Of a DNA stretch of 64,000 bases, positions 52,777 to 63,443 are shown in pieces (position 1 is the first letter of the stretch; the number at the start of each line of letters is the position of its first letter). Source of the stretch: Portunus trituberculatus (lineage: Eukaryota > Arthropoda > Malacostraca > Decapoda > Portunidae). Made by a program: the position numbers and the translations under genes. Where the stretch lies: the NCBI RefSeq assembly GCF_017591435.1, contig NC_059296.1, forward strand, positions 11,740,438-11,804,437, written 5' to 3'. Under the pieces are notes generated by a model. It ran no database searches, was not told the origin of the DNA, and was given only the letters and a program-made list of their open reading frames with translations.

Positions 52777-53419
52777 CACACACTCAGACTGGCCATAAAA
52801 GCCGCGCCAGACGAACAGAAGGACGTGTCTTTTTATTCGTTAATGTATCTCACTTGCCGTCTTTGTTTATGCACTCGTAAAAAAAAAAAAAAACGGAGGT
52901 AAAAAGTAGCCCTTGGTCAGTTGGCTGCATTATGTGGCACCGGACCGGGAGACTTTACCCAGTTGGCGCCAGGACGTGGGTAGTCATGGCCACGAGTCGA
53001 GAGGCTAAACTGCTGTACTCGTATCTACTTTGGCTGGCGTTCTTCCCCGTTTCCTGTCGTATGTTCTCCTGTTTCCTTTCTTAAATTTCCTTGCTTTTCT
53101 ACTTTAACTTCAATCTTTTCCTCCCTTAACTCCTTCAATCTATTGTTTTCTAATATTCAACTGCAAATTGTAAACGGAACTGAGTGGCTCATTACACATT
53201 AGTTTGAATCTATCATTGTAGTTTGTTACTTTCAAGGTTGTATAAGGCAATATATCCATCGATACAACTACTAGTAAGATGACAACTTCCTTACAAAACC
53301 TCATAGTTGAAAGATGCTTAGATCTGAGGCCTTAGGATCGAGAGAAAACAATAAACACAAGGGAAGGAAATGCGGCATGTTAGTCAACTTTTGATTATAG
53401 CTATACAATGAACCATAAT

Positions 53420-53626
53420 CTGAAACATTTCTACATCGCAGCTTCACTACTTTCAAAAGACTGCAGGTGAAATAACACGAGTTTCTATGATTGTTTATAC
53501 AGTTTTAGTGACAAATCAACAAGGTTTCTACATAATTAAAGGGAGGAATAGTCTTGAGAATCCGGCTCATCATTTCTGTGGTCTTTGAAAACAGTCGTGG
53601 CAAGAGAGCAAAGTGTTCCTGAGTGC
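53420..53626. mobile_element. Foldback-family element, nearly complete
   Basis: The left arm begins CTGAAACATTTCTACATCGC and contains CACTACTTTCAAAAGACTG. The right arm ends TCTGTGGTCTTTGAAAACAG, then TCGTGGCAAGAGAGCAAAGT. The arms are imperfect inverted repeats of about 50 bp, with the central ACAAGGTTTCTACATAATTA. Noncoding. Confidence 0.6.
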
Positions 53627-53856
53627 AGGCCAATAACTAATACACCACATCACACCATACCTCACCACACCACGCCATGCCAAGCCAAGCCACGTAATCC
53701 ATCTATGAGCTTTGCCAGCTTCCACCAATGGCTTAACAGAGATGCAAAGCTAACAGCTGAGGAATGACAACAAGAAGGTTTACGAAAGAGAAATTTTACT
53801 ACACAGGAAATGGTTGATAAAACCTTTCAACATTTATCGCGGAGGGCTTTAGTAAT

Positions 53857-54067
<211 letters not shown>

Positions 54068-54153
54068 ATACATAGAGGGATGTTGTAAGGGGTACGTTGT
54101 GTGTTATGTTGCAAGGTGCAACTTAGAGAAAGACATGTTGTAGGAGTGTCGTT

Positions 54154-54176
54154 GTGGTGGTGGTGGTGGTGGTGGT

Positions 54177-54246
<70 letters not shown>
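54154..54246. repeat. Compound (GGT)n(GT)n
   Basis: Nine GGT units pass directly into 33 GT units, 90 bp after the longest GT array. Confidence 0.97.
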
Positions 54247-54247
<1 letters not shown>

Positions 54248-54249
54248 AC

Positions 54250-55428
54250 TTGGAGTCTGTTACTACGAGCAATATGACTCGCCACTTAAGGCCCTTCACG
54301 TCCCGCCACTTCCTATACCCTGTGTTTGGCGAACATGTATGAGCGAGAAGAGCAACAAAAATGCATGAAACAGAACCCAAGTGCAGTAATTTGTACCTCG
54401 TGAATTAACTGCAGCATGTCAAGCCTCCTCGCTAGGCCTCAATTAAGTCATCGTGCTGATTCAGACCACGATGGCGGCCACTACACCAAGCACCGCTGCT
54501 TTATTAGGACTCTTCGTTAATGGGATGTTTACACGGGATGCCCTGAGCGCCCTCGCCTCCTGCTGCGTCATCTTGCTCTTGGAAAAGTGGATTTATTACT
54601 CATATCGTAAACTTGTATGAAGAAGAGAATTCACTGTTGCTTACGAGGGCACGTGCTACTGTTACCACGGTGCTAACTACCTTGTCGACACCCGGTGGTA
54701 AGATTTTATTAAGATCATTAGAGTATGATAAAGTGAGGATAGCTACAAGATATCATCAGGCTGACATGAAGCAGTCACTTTTCAAAATGTATCTTCCTAA
54801 GTCCAGCTATCACACCCATGTCCCAATTCAAGTAATGTGTCTTCTTTTAAGGTACTTTATAATGCAACACTAACAACATGGTTATTGTGTCTTTTATTTA
54901 TCAGCATTCGAGAACCAATTTTTCCTTCCACATTCATACATAACTCCATTCACTATTTCTGTATCACTGTAACCCGCCATCCAACGAGCACTCATACGTA
55001 CTCAGATTATCATTTTTTTCCTTCGTCATCAGCACCTGGGATAAAAAGTTAATTAACTCATTACAGCTTCCTTCATCTTTGTACAATTTCGCTCACCCTT
55101 CCCTTCCTCTCACTGCACGATCCCGTTATAAGGAATCATGTGTATTCCTAATTATAGCTACTATGGCCCTCTAACCAGCAGACCACGTCATCACCTCGCC
55201 GCCCTCAGCCTCCCCTTCCAAACATCTGCAGGATACAGCAAACACTCATCACCACCATCACCTTCCCCTCCAACATCACCCACACCTTCCCCCTCTTTTG
55301 TTAACACCTGCTATTAACGCTTTCTAAAATCCCCTTAACTCCCCTTCACTCCCCTTAGCCATTCCTATCATCACACTCCCTGCTCCTCCCTTCTTCCTTG
55401 CCTCACGGCCCCTCATCCATCCTTGGTT
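54250..55428. other. Unique stretch without a recognised gene
   Basis: Mixed-composition, becoming pyrimidine-rich after 55030. No exon, RNA gene or repeat family recognised. Confidence 0.45.
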
Positions 55429-55856
55429 CGTATTCAGAAACGCTTTGTTCTCTCACCATGACTATTTTCGAAGGCCACAGAGATAATTAGCGAGATTTCC
55501 AAGAGTGTTTCTCCATTTGATAATGTAAAAATATTGTTAATCTGCCTCTATAACCATAAAAACACCTTAACCCCTTCAGTACTATGGCGCGTTTCCATAT
55601 TCATTCTGCTTACTGTTTGGTGATTTTATGCAGCTTCAGAAACTTATATGGGATCAAAATAGTGAAGACTGTGACCATTAATCTTCTGATCTCCATAGAC
55701 CCCTCCTAATGTTAATAAAATCATTCAATCACACTCCAAACTCGTGGTAAAAATGCGTCCCAGTACTGGAGGTAAAAAAAAAAAAAAAACTCGTGTAAAT
55801 TTAGATAAAGCCTTTTGAAATAGTGGAGATGAGGCACAGAAGTGTTTGCGAATACG
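55429..55856. mobile_element. Foldback-family element split by a MITE
   Basis: The left part, 55429-55566, begins CGTATTCAGAAACGCTTTG and holds CTATTTTCGAAGGCCACAGA. The right part, from about 55776, runs through GCCTTTTGAAATAGTGG and ends GTTTGCGAATACG, the inverted counterpart of the left end. The piggyBac-like MITE at 55567-55775 separates them. Confidence 0.65.
55567..55775 (-). mobile_element. piggyBac-like MITE, copy 3, nested in a foldback element
   Basis: Left end TTAACCCCTTCAGTACTATG; right end GCGTCCCAGTACTGGAGGTAA, where the terminal TTAA has become GTAA and is followed by a run of A. It is inserted inside the foldback repeat spanning 55429-55856, whose two halves flank it directly. 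Confidence 0.75.
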
Positions 55857-56340
55857 AGCCTTCTTGTCCATTCCTGTCATCAACCTGGACGCTCCCCTCA
55901 CCTCCCCTGCTCATCTATATCATCAACCCAGACGCTCTCCACTGCCCTACCTCCCCCTCCTCCTCAACTCCCTCCCAGATCAACCGCAGAGTGAAGGTGA
56001 GACGGGCCAGGGCATCGTACCCACCGCCACAACCCTCCCGCGGCTCATTCAGACCTCGCTAAGTGCCACGCCCTCACCTCGCTCCGCCTCCTGGTACGTA
56101 CACGCCGTTCGTTCCTCTGGCTGATCTCTTAATTAGCATTTTCTTTAGCACCCCCCCTCCCTCCCTCCTCTCTTCATCCATTTGTCTGCCAGGAGCGTGA
56201 CTTGACGGGTTTGTTTGTATCTTTGACATCATCTTTTTTTAATGTGTTTATCTGTTTTGTTCTGATTTAGTGGTGTGGTTTTGTTGTGTGTGTGTTTTTT
56301 TTTTTTGTGTGTATTTGTGGTGGTGGAAGTTAAGTAAAGT

Positions 56341-56344
<4 letters not shown>

Positions 56345-56380
<36 letters not shown>
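56345..56380. repeat. (CT)n microsatellite
   Basis: 18 CT units. Confidence 0.97.
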
Positions 56381-56381
<1 letters not shown>

Positions 56382-56473
56382 CACAAGAAGAAACTCTAAG
56401 GGATTCTCATTACCAACATACAAATGAGAGAGAGTAAAAACAGAACGAAACTTGAATGGAGACGTCTCCACCT

Positions 56474-56474
<1 letters not shown>

Positions 56475-56554
<80 letters not shown>
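56475..56554. repeat. (CA)n microsatellite
   Basis: 40 CA units. Confidence 0.97.
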
Positions 56555-56555
<1 letters not shown>

Positions 56556-56667
56556 AGTCAAAAAGAATAGAGAAAAGAAATACTTGACAACAGCTCTCCC
56601 TCATCCCCTTCACGTCCATTACCTTCATACCTCCTAGTCGACCTCCCTGTCTCCCTGCTCGCCTCAC

Positions 56668-56762
56668 TACTACCACCACCACCACCACCACCACCAGGGC
56701 GCCGTTCGTATAATCCTGCAGTTTGACTTGCTAAGGAGCACCGCCACCACCACCACCACCAT
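56668..56762. repeat. (CCA)n tracts
   Basis: CCA runs at 56668-56697 and 56740-56762. Confidence 0.9.
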
Positions 56763-57086
56763 GCTAACTTCCCTTCACTTCCTTTCCTGCAGAGTAGCGG
56801 CATTTCCCAGCGCTCACTCGCCCCTTCATCGTCCGCCACCACCACCCATCACTATTACTCTCACTAACATCAGCTCATCATCACCACCTATCATCATAAT
56901 CTCCTACTTTTATCCTGTGTTATCTAGTCCATTCATTGCCAATATTTCCCATCTCCTCCTCAAACACATACCAAAAGCAAACTTCATATTTTTTTTTTCA
57001 GTTTCACACAGCGACATGAAACCCAACATTCTCATACTGCCATCATTCCTTCTCCTTCACCCAATTCTTTAATGGTCTCTCATTCC

Positions 57087-57300
57087 CGTATTCTGAAACG
57101 CTTTGCTCTTTCTCCATCACTGTTCTCCAAAGGCTGTAGTTGAAGATGCTCTTGTTTTTAAGGGTATTTTTTATGGTTTTGGTGAGGGTTTGGCAAGATA
57201 TCTAGTTTATTAATAAGAGAAACTGTCTTGAAAACCCGGGTAGTTGTCTCTGTGGCCTTCAAAAATTGTCGTGGTGAGAGAGCAAGGCATTTCTGAATAC
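57087..57300. mobile_element. Foldback-family element, complete
   Basis: 214 bp. Left end CGTATTCTGAAACGCTTTGC, right end AGCAAGGCATTTCTGAATAC. The inner arm pair is CTCCAAAGGCTG and GTGGCCTTCAAAAATTGTCG. Long imperfect terminal inverted repeats (about 50 bp) with no coding frame suggest a non-autonomous DNA transposon. I could not assign the superfamily or see a clear target-site duplication. Confidence 0.65.
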
Positions 57301-57588
57301 TTTCTCTCAGTGACAAGCTCAAGGCACACTATCCTTCACTATACTCTATCATTCGCAGGTCACTATCACAACCACCATTACTGGCACCCTCTCCACTACA
57401 GTACCACCTTGCACGACACCACTTCATTGCATCTTAGAGACAATAAAGAGTATGTTCCTTGATGACCGAAGTGTTGCTTACTATTCCTTGCCTGCAGATT
57501 GTAAAGTGGATTGACGCGGCTTACTGTATGCTGTACTTGACTTAAGGCATTCCTGTTCACTACTGTCTAGTGTTATATGCGTATACAT

Positions 57589-57591
<3 letters not shown>

Positions 57592-57654
<63 letters not shown>
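57592..57654. repeat. (CT)n microsatellite
   Basis: 31 CT units. Confidence 0.97.
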
Positions 57655-57656
<2 letters not shown>

Positions 57657-58290
57657 ATGCTTGGAGATAGTGAAGAGAGGAAGAGGTTAAATAGTTTAGT
57701 CATCCCTCTTTTCCTTCCTTCCTTCCTTCAGTTAGTATCAAGATAAATCTCTTTTTTCTTTACTCCTTGAGGTCAGTGAGGAGAAAAGGAATTAACTAGC
57801 AAACCCCTCTCTCATTCCATCCTATATTTCTTTCTCCTCCTCTCTCCGTCCTCAATCCCTTTTAGCCCTCCCTGCCTCTCCGTGCCCCTGTCCAAAACCA
57901 AACACAATGAGTACAAAAGCTTTTTACCTCCTAAGCTTTCCTTTTGCCCACTGTTAAGGTAATATCATCCTCCACCTCGGCCACAAATTTGGATGACACC
58001 TCTGCTGCCGGAAGTTTTATGACGAAGAGAGAAAAAAAATAATTTCCGTGTTGCTATGAATAGGAAGATAATGTAATAGAGATCATGTTACATTCTACAA
58101 GGAAGCCACAACGGAGATAAAGTCAAAGAACATTATGCAAAGAGGACACTTCAGGATAGGAAGAACAGAAGAGTCGTTACAATGGGACCGAGTGTTCTGT
58201 TTGTTGACATTTGTTGTGACTGATGGCACTGGTGTTGATTACTGTAGAGCTGAGAGTAAGGAAAAGTAGAGCCCGGGAGAGTCTGGTCAG
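57655..58290. other. Probable intron start downstream of the peroxidasin-like exon
   Basis: Lies 3' (minus-strand sense) of the GTGAGT donor. Mixed composition with no acceptor-exon pair that I could recognise. Confidence 0.4.
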
Positions 58291-58297
58291 TACTCAC

Positions 58298-58509
58298 AGG
58301 ATGGTGGTCCTAACAGGCACGTGTGGTATCCTCTTGAGGCCCAGGAACATGCAACGGACGGTGGTGCGGAAACAGAGGCATTTGGGCGGGCATCTGACAG
58401 TAGTGCCATCTGTTCCTCCCACTGCCACCACTACCACCATCACCGCTAAGGCCGCCTGCAGAAAGGTGCCTCCTCCGTGCGCTCTTCGCTCACTCCCACG
58501 ACCCCACAT
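58298..58509 (-). CDS. Pxn: Peroxidasin-like first coding exon: signal peptide plus LRR N-terminal cap
   Basis: Seen: on the minus strand an ATG at 58509-58507 (A at -3, in-frame TAA at 58533-58531) opens 70 full codons plus two bases, then a GTGAGT donor at 58297-58292. Residues 2-15 are hydrophilic and arginine-rich. Residues 16-31 are a hydrophobic core (LQAALAVMVVVVAVG), so cleavage is likely at about 31-37. Cysteines 40, 44, 46 and 53 have the C-x3-C-x-C-x6-C spacing of a leucine-rich-repeat N-terminal cap, followed by LKRIP and RTTIL leading into the first repeat. Known: peroxidasins are secreted haem peroxidases (LRRs, Ig domains, peroxidase, VWC) that form sulfilimine crosslinks in collagen IV of basement membrane. 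From memory, CLCFRTTVRCM matches vertebrate peroxidasin very closely. Inferred: this is exon 1 or 2, with the leucine split by a phase-2 intron. I found no downstream LRR, Ig or peroxidase exon, so the first intron must be long. Another secreted LRR protein is the main alternative. Confidence 0.75.
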
Positions 58510-58665
58510 TGTCCAGAATTGACACAGCAGTTAGCGTTGAAATCCTCGGCCACGTTCACGTATCCTCACACCAGTGCTCGGACATCACTGCATCTCACTA
58601 CCACATCACTGTCTCGATTAGTATTTCTCCTTCAGTAACCCGCCGCACCACTACAATTCGTCCTG
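58510..58665 (-). other. Candidate 5' untranslated part of the peroxidasin-like transcript
   Basis: Reading the minus strand, a pyrimidine-rich stretch ending CTCAG at 58670-58666 could be a splice acceptor, giving an exon from 58665 into the start codon at 58509. Upstream, CAG followed by GTAAGG (58746-58741) could be the donor of a noncoding first exon, implying an 81-bp intron. Both are motif calls only. The region could equally be one continuous leader or promoter; I see no clear TATA box. Confidence 0.3.
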
Positions 58666-58749
58666 CTGAGAGTGGGAGAGTGGGAAGCGCAGGAGGCAGC
58701 GTGGCAGCCCGGGGCAGCAGACAGGCCTGGCGTGCTTACTCCTTACCTG

Positions 58750-59681
58750 CTGCGCTCACACTGGTTGGCTGAGAGCGAGCGTCGAGTGTGGTTCCCCGCA
58801 CTACCATTCCTCTCCCTCTGCCTCCCCTTCACCCTACCCCAGTGTTGCCAAACCATTCACTTCATCCCTAACGACACGCTTCTAATGGTTACGCTCCTCC
58901 ATACAATATCAAACCGCGGACAACTCTTGAATTTCACAATAAGGTCGCCGCCAAAACCCAAAGAGTAGAAATTGCCAGCCAACACTCACATTTGACAGAG
59001 TATCACATTGGCTATTCCTATTATCAAGTTCCCATCGTAAAGTTTGCTGGCTGTCATAACTTGCAGTGTGTTCCTTTCCTCTTGGTGAGTCACTAAGCCT
59101 TTACAGTGTCCGAGTGCCTGAAACAGCTGTACCGTACGTGTTCTCAAGTGTACCGAGGGACTGATTAGCTTTCTTTCAAACAAAATAGTGAAGTGAAACA
59201 AATTCCGCTTTTTTCGACAGACTGATTTGAAATAAATATTGACACAACTTATCTTCCTTCGCTTACCTTTCCACTACATCACGTCAATCACAACAATATC
59301 CTTACCATTAACATACCTCTTCATACGTGTCAACTCTCATGCATCAAGCGTAAGACTCACGCATTTTACCTCCATCTCAGTCTCACACGCAACGCCTCCA
59401 AAAACTCGCGCATTTTTACAAATATTTCCCAAATATTCTTTTTAACATGATATTTTCCAAAAGAAATTGTAAAACCGAATTTTCCGGATTATAAAACCTT
59501 GGCTTTGCTTCAGTTTTAAGCCTTCACCTGATTGGTTGATTACAGCCAACCACCAATCGCTATACATAAATCTATCTGGTGCTTTGTTGTTGTTGAGGCG
59601 TCGCCCTGGACCTGACCAGGGGCTGCGCCCCCTGGACCCCTGCTTCTCACTCTTTGGGACTTCTAGGGGTTGACAGATATG

Positions 59682-59684
<3 letters not shown>
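58750..59684. other. Upstream region of the peroxidasin-like gene
   Basis: Unique sequence 5' of the gene on the minus strand. No clear core promoter element could be assigned. Confidence 0.35.
59616..59635. other. GC-rich palindrome
   Basis: CCAGGGGC and GCCCCCTGG flank a TGC loop, with one bulged base. It sits in a short GC-rich island (TGGACCTGACCAGG) just before the CT array at 59686. It could be the edge of an unrecognised repeat. Confidence 0.4.

Positions 59685-59685
<1 letters not shown>

Positions 59686-59747
<62 letters not shown>
59686..59747. repeat. (CT)n microsatellite
   Basis: 31 CT units. Confidence 0.97.
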
Positions 59748-59748
<1 letters not shown>

Positions 59749-59828
59749 AGACCGATGAAAAAGCCAAAAAATAAATAAATGGAAAAGATTAAAAGAGAAA
59801 ACTATGTAACAAATGTTTAAAATCACCG

Positions 59829-59833
59829 TTGTT

Positions 59834-59865
<32 letters not shown>

Positions 59866-59905
59866 CGTAATTAATGTTATTATCATTGTTATTGTTATTG
59901 TTGTT
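59829..59905. repeat. (TTG)n tract
   Basis: Eleven or so TTG units, then interrupted TTATTG repeats. Confidence 0.9.
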
Positions 59906-59952
59906 TTTTCTTGAGGTTATGTGATAGCTTTACGGCATTTGAAAGTCGCTGG

Positions 59953-60168
59953 TTTATCCCCCTTCAATACTGGAACACATTTTCACCATGAGTTTTGGAT
60001 GTGATCAGACGATTTTGTTCACATTAAGAACGGACATGGAAGTCAAAAAGGTTAATGGTCAGACTCTTCACTATTTTCATCCCCTGCATAAGTTTCTGAA
60101 GCTGAATAAAACTACCAAATAGTAACTAGAATGAATATGAAAACGCGTCATGGTACTGAAGGGGTTAA
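59953..60168 (+). mobile_element. piggyBac-like MITE, copy 4
   Basis: Right end CATGGTACTGAAGGGGTTAA is the best preserved terminus of the family. The left end TTTATCCCCCTTCAATACTG has drifted. The interior has the family motifs (AAAGGTTAATGGTCAGA; TTTCTGAAGCTG). About 216 bp. Confidence 0.75.
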
Positions 60169-60394
60169 GGGTAGCATGAGTTTCGTGACTAGCTAACAAA
60201 CACGTCCTCATCCTCACTTGACTATAAGGTTGTGTTGGATTCCTTGAAGTTCCTCGTGAGAATATTTGGAAGTCAGTGAATGCATGAATGGCAAGGGTTT
60301 GAATACTCTTAATACTGATGATCCTTATTTCGTATTCAAAAAACATATTTTAAGCTCTTACTTAATAATATGACAGATGACAAACCACGCGCTG

Positions 60395-60500
<106 letters not shown>

Positions 60501-60616
60501 CAAAAGCAACACATTACCGGATTACGTCATTTGTTTACAGTCTCCCTCTCGTGTCTGCTCGTTTTCTTTTGAGTGTTTTTATCCCTTTCCACTCCGTTCC
60601 GTTATTTTCTTTGTAG

Positions 60617-60618
<2 letters not shown>

Positions 60619-60664
<46 letters not shown>
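60619..60664. repeat. (CT)n microsatellite
   Basis: 22 CT units. Confidence 0.97.
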
Positions 60665-60666
<2 letters not shown>

Positions 60667-61064
60667 GTAATGCAGATGATACATTTTAAGCCGAGAAGCT
60701 GCGTTGGCTGTGTAGGTTTTGTTCGTTCCGTCGCTTTTTTTTTTTTTCTATGTTCGTCAGTCGAACTTTATTCTCTTCATGAGAAAGAATATCGTCAAAT
60801 CTTGCAGTTGAATTACGTCCATAGTAGATGACACATTAACATCCAAAGAAAGTATTAGAGTTTTTCAGGGGAAAAAAGAAAATATCTTTAAGCACAATTT
60901 TGCATATTGATTTTTTTTTTTTTTTATAAGCCAAGTGTCTCTTATTGCTAGAGCGATGTTTTATGTTTTGTTATACCACACTTTAGTTTCTGCACACCAG
61001 CCAACGATTCTATTTGCTGCATGACAGTAGCCCATCAAATCCTCATACGACACTTACCACTGAG

Positions 61065-61273
61065 CAGAGGCGATCTTTACAGTCAGGCTAATTAAGCATT
61101 TGCTTGGGGCCCAAAATTGTCCAAGAGAGCAATGGTTCAGCCAATTCCAACTGATTTGACACAATCAGTCACTGCACACAGCTGTGCTGTGACAAGGTAT
61201 AGAGTCTGTAGACCATGAATTTAGCTGTTCGAAATACCCTGAAGGGGCCCCTAAGCTAAACTCACCACTCCTG
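61065..61273. mobile_element. Possible second hAT-like element
   Basis: The left side CAGAGGCGATCTTTACAG, with CTTGGGGCCC 30 bases in, mirrors the right side GGGGCCCCTAAGC and terminal CACTCCTG. This arrangement (CAGNGGCG start, inner GGGGCCC) is known from some hAT families. No target duplication is obvious and the inverted repeat is weak. Confidence 0.35.
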
Positions 61274-61573
61274 AGACCTCCTTACATTGTTTTGCTTGTG
61301 GCACCTGGGGAACCTTGGAATGCTACTGCCACATAGCAATTTGCACCTGAGATCCTGCGAAGTCACTGTTGCCTCTGGGCCTGTGAAGATGACGAGGACA
61401 ATACAAGTTTTCTCTTCTCTCCGAACCTATCATGACGGCTTCCATCTTTTTTTTTTTTTTTTTTTTTAGTTGATATGACTCGTCTATGATTCCTAACATT
61501 TATAGTAAGAGCGAAGTGACTAAGGCATTTGTCTATATGTTTGTCATGTTTGTTGGTTGACAGAAAGTACTGT

Positions 61574-61627
61574 ATTCACAGTTGCCTGCTGGTCACCCAG
61601 ACAGTCTTCCCCATTACGGAGCCAGTG
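61574..61627 (-). mobile_element. SINE copy E, short distal fragment
   Basis: Plus-strand text GCCTGCTGGTCACCCAGAC and CTTCCCCATTACGGAGC matches the distal end of the SINE. It breaks off after about 55 bp into a short GT-rich join followed by TATTTACCTA, the opening of the second repeat seen at 16.84 kb. Confidence 0.6.
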
Positions 61628-61639
61628 TACGTGTGTATT

Positions 61640-62308
61640 TACCTATAATACATACATAAAACATAATACATGTACATCATACTCCCAAAAAGAATTATGA
61701 TCCTGACCTTGGACGTAAATTGTATTGACAATATGAAGAGGCAGGGACAAGAGAGGATGTAGGCAAAGGAGAAAGGATAGGCAAGTGTGGAGAAGTATAT
61801 AGAGGCAGGGGCCAAGACATTACTCTTCTTCAGCCTATCAGCATAAACTACTGAGTTCTGTATGGTCTCATCATAAATTTTGAATTTGTTGACACTCAAA
61901 TTTTTAGTAATGACATAAGAACCAGAAAATTTAGAATTAATTTTGACTTTCTCTCAGATGAACCCTTAAAAACATCATACACCTGGAAAGAAACTGGAGT
62001 TGCCTGCAGTAACATCTCAGAGCGAGACAAATGAAGGTTACGTTTAACAGAATCATGGATGATTTGCAAGGCTCGCAACTGGTTCTGTGTATAGACATCA
62101 ACTGTGTATACTGGAACGCGAGGTTTTAGTAAGAAATCATATGGCAAACGTTTTGCAAAACCATAGACAATATAATGAGGTGTTTTACCAGTAGAAGGAT
62201 TTATAGAACCACTGATACAAGCAGTCACATGAGGGAGCCAATCTGGCCAAGATTCATGTCATTGACCTGCAACATGACGCAAAATCTCAACTATCTTCTT
62301 GTTAGACC

Positions 62309-62311
<3 letters not shown>
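61640..62311 (-). pseudogene. Ty3/gypsy-type retrotransposon integrase relic (3' end of pol)
   Basis: On the minus strand the frame beginning at the edge of the GT array (62311) reads NKKIVEILRHV, then WPDWLPHV, then NPSTGKTPHYIVYG. This is the usual order at the end of a retroviral-type integrase core in Ty3/gypsy elements. It is followed by KGSSERKSKL, as in the GPY/F-like C-terminal module, and YADRLKK near the end. Damage: an in-frame TGA at 62261-62259, and a frame change between the SSERKSKL and NKFKIYDE segments (about 61925-61940). The catalytic Glu, expected just before the first motif, is missing because the GT array begins there. No gag, protease, reverse transcriptase, LTR or primer-binding site is visible. 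The element is inactive and truncated at both ends between two SINE copies. The exact clade cannot be assigned. Confidence 0.8.

Positions 62312-62371
<60 letters not shown>
62311..62371. repeat. (GT)n array between integrase relic and SINE copy B
   Basis: 30 GT units that begin where the integrase similarity stops. Confidence 0.97.
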
Positions 62372-62373
<2 letters not shown>

Positions 62374-62662
62374 TTCACCTCCTCGGTCGTGTGCTGGTCA
62401 CCCAGCCAGTCTTCCCCATTATGGAGCGAGCTTAGAGCTCATAGACCGATCTTCGGGTAGGACTGAGACCACATAACACACTCCACACACCGGGAAAGCG
62501 AGGCCACAACCCCTCGAGTTACATCCCATACCTATTTACTGCTAGGTGAACAGGGGCCACACATTAAGAGACTTGCCCATTTGCCTCGCCGCTTATCGGG
62601 ATTCGAACCCGGGCCTCTCGATTATGAGTCGAGCGTGCTAACTAACCACTACACTACGCGGT
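62371..62662 (-). mobile_element. tRNA-derived SINE, copy B
   Basis: Full-length relative of copy A in the same orientation, with GT arrays on both sides. The tRNA-like head (about 62662-62584 on the minus strand) has B box GGTTCGAATCCC (62612-62601) and anticodon-loop CTCATAA (62628-62622). A four-base CTAA duplication near 62638-62645 (plus strand GCTAACTAACC) disturbs the D arm relative to copies A and C. It abuts the truncated integrase relic through its left GT array. Confidence 0.8.

Positions 62663-62747
<85 letters not shown>
62661..62747. repeat. (GT)n array after SINE copy B
   Basis: About 42 GT units with one AT interruption, followed by GGTGGC and TATTTAC. Confidence 0.97.
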
Positions 62748-62748
<1 letters not shown>

Positions 62749-62797
62749 TGGCGTATTTACATACACTTTTATCATAGTTGACGGAAAATAATTGCCC

Positions 62798-63009
62798 TTC
62801 ACCCCTTCAATACTGGGACATTTTTACCTTGAGATTTGTGTATGATTAGGCCGTTTTATTGGCATTAGGAAGGGTAAATGGAGTTCAGAAGATTAATGGC
62901 CACAGTCTTCACTATTTTAATTCTCCCCATAAGTTTCTGAAGATGTATAAAATCGGCAATTAATAAGCAGAATGAATATAGAAACGCGTCATGACATTCA
63001 AGGGATTAA
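62798..63009 (+). mobile_element. piggyBac-like MITE, copy 5
   Basis: Left end TTCACCCCTTCAATACTGGG; right end ACGCGTCATGACATTCAAGG followed by ATTAA. The interior AGAAGATTAATGGCCACAG and TTTCTGAAGATGTATAAAAT match copies 2 and 4. It sits between SINE copies B and C. Confidence 0.72.
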
Positions 63010-63443
63010 ACAGGAAAACTCGCGCGCTAATCCTCACCAGGAAGAGATGACTAAAATCTTCCCAATTGCCCGCGGACCGCCACCTCACTCTGTCAGTCCT
63101 GCTATCTCGGCGGTCCAGCAACAATCTCTTCCATTCCTCCACCAGCTGATCTTCTCCAGCACTACCTCCACTCATGCCATCCACCTATAGTGCTCTAACT
63201 CTTCCACTAAACGCGCCACCCTTCACTGCTTCTGCTCGCCCTCTCTGGCCTTGTGCTCTGCTGGTCCCTCGCTGCTTTGTCGATTATTGTGAAGGTTTCT
63301 AGAATCCACAGAGACATGGTATGTACCCTTTCTGTCTTCAATAGTGAGTGGTCGGTGTGGAGAGCAGAGTAGATGTAACATGTTTTAATTGTTTATTATT
63401 TTTATGTAGTAACAAATTTCATCCATCTCGATTGTGTGTGTGT

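Noticed and set aside
54613..54873. 86-codon plus-strand frame
   Set aside because: No domain similarity or splice signals; length is consistent with chance.
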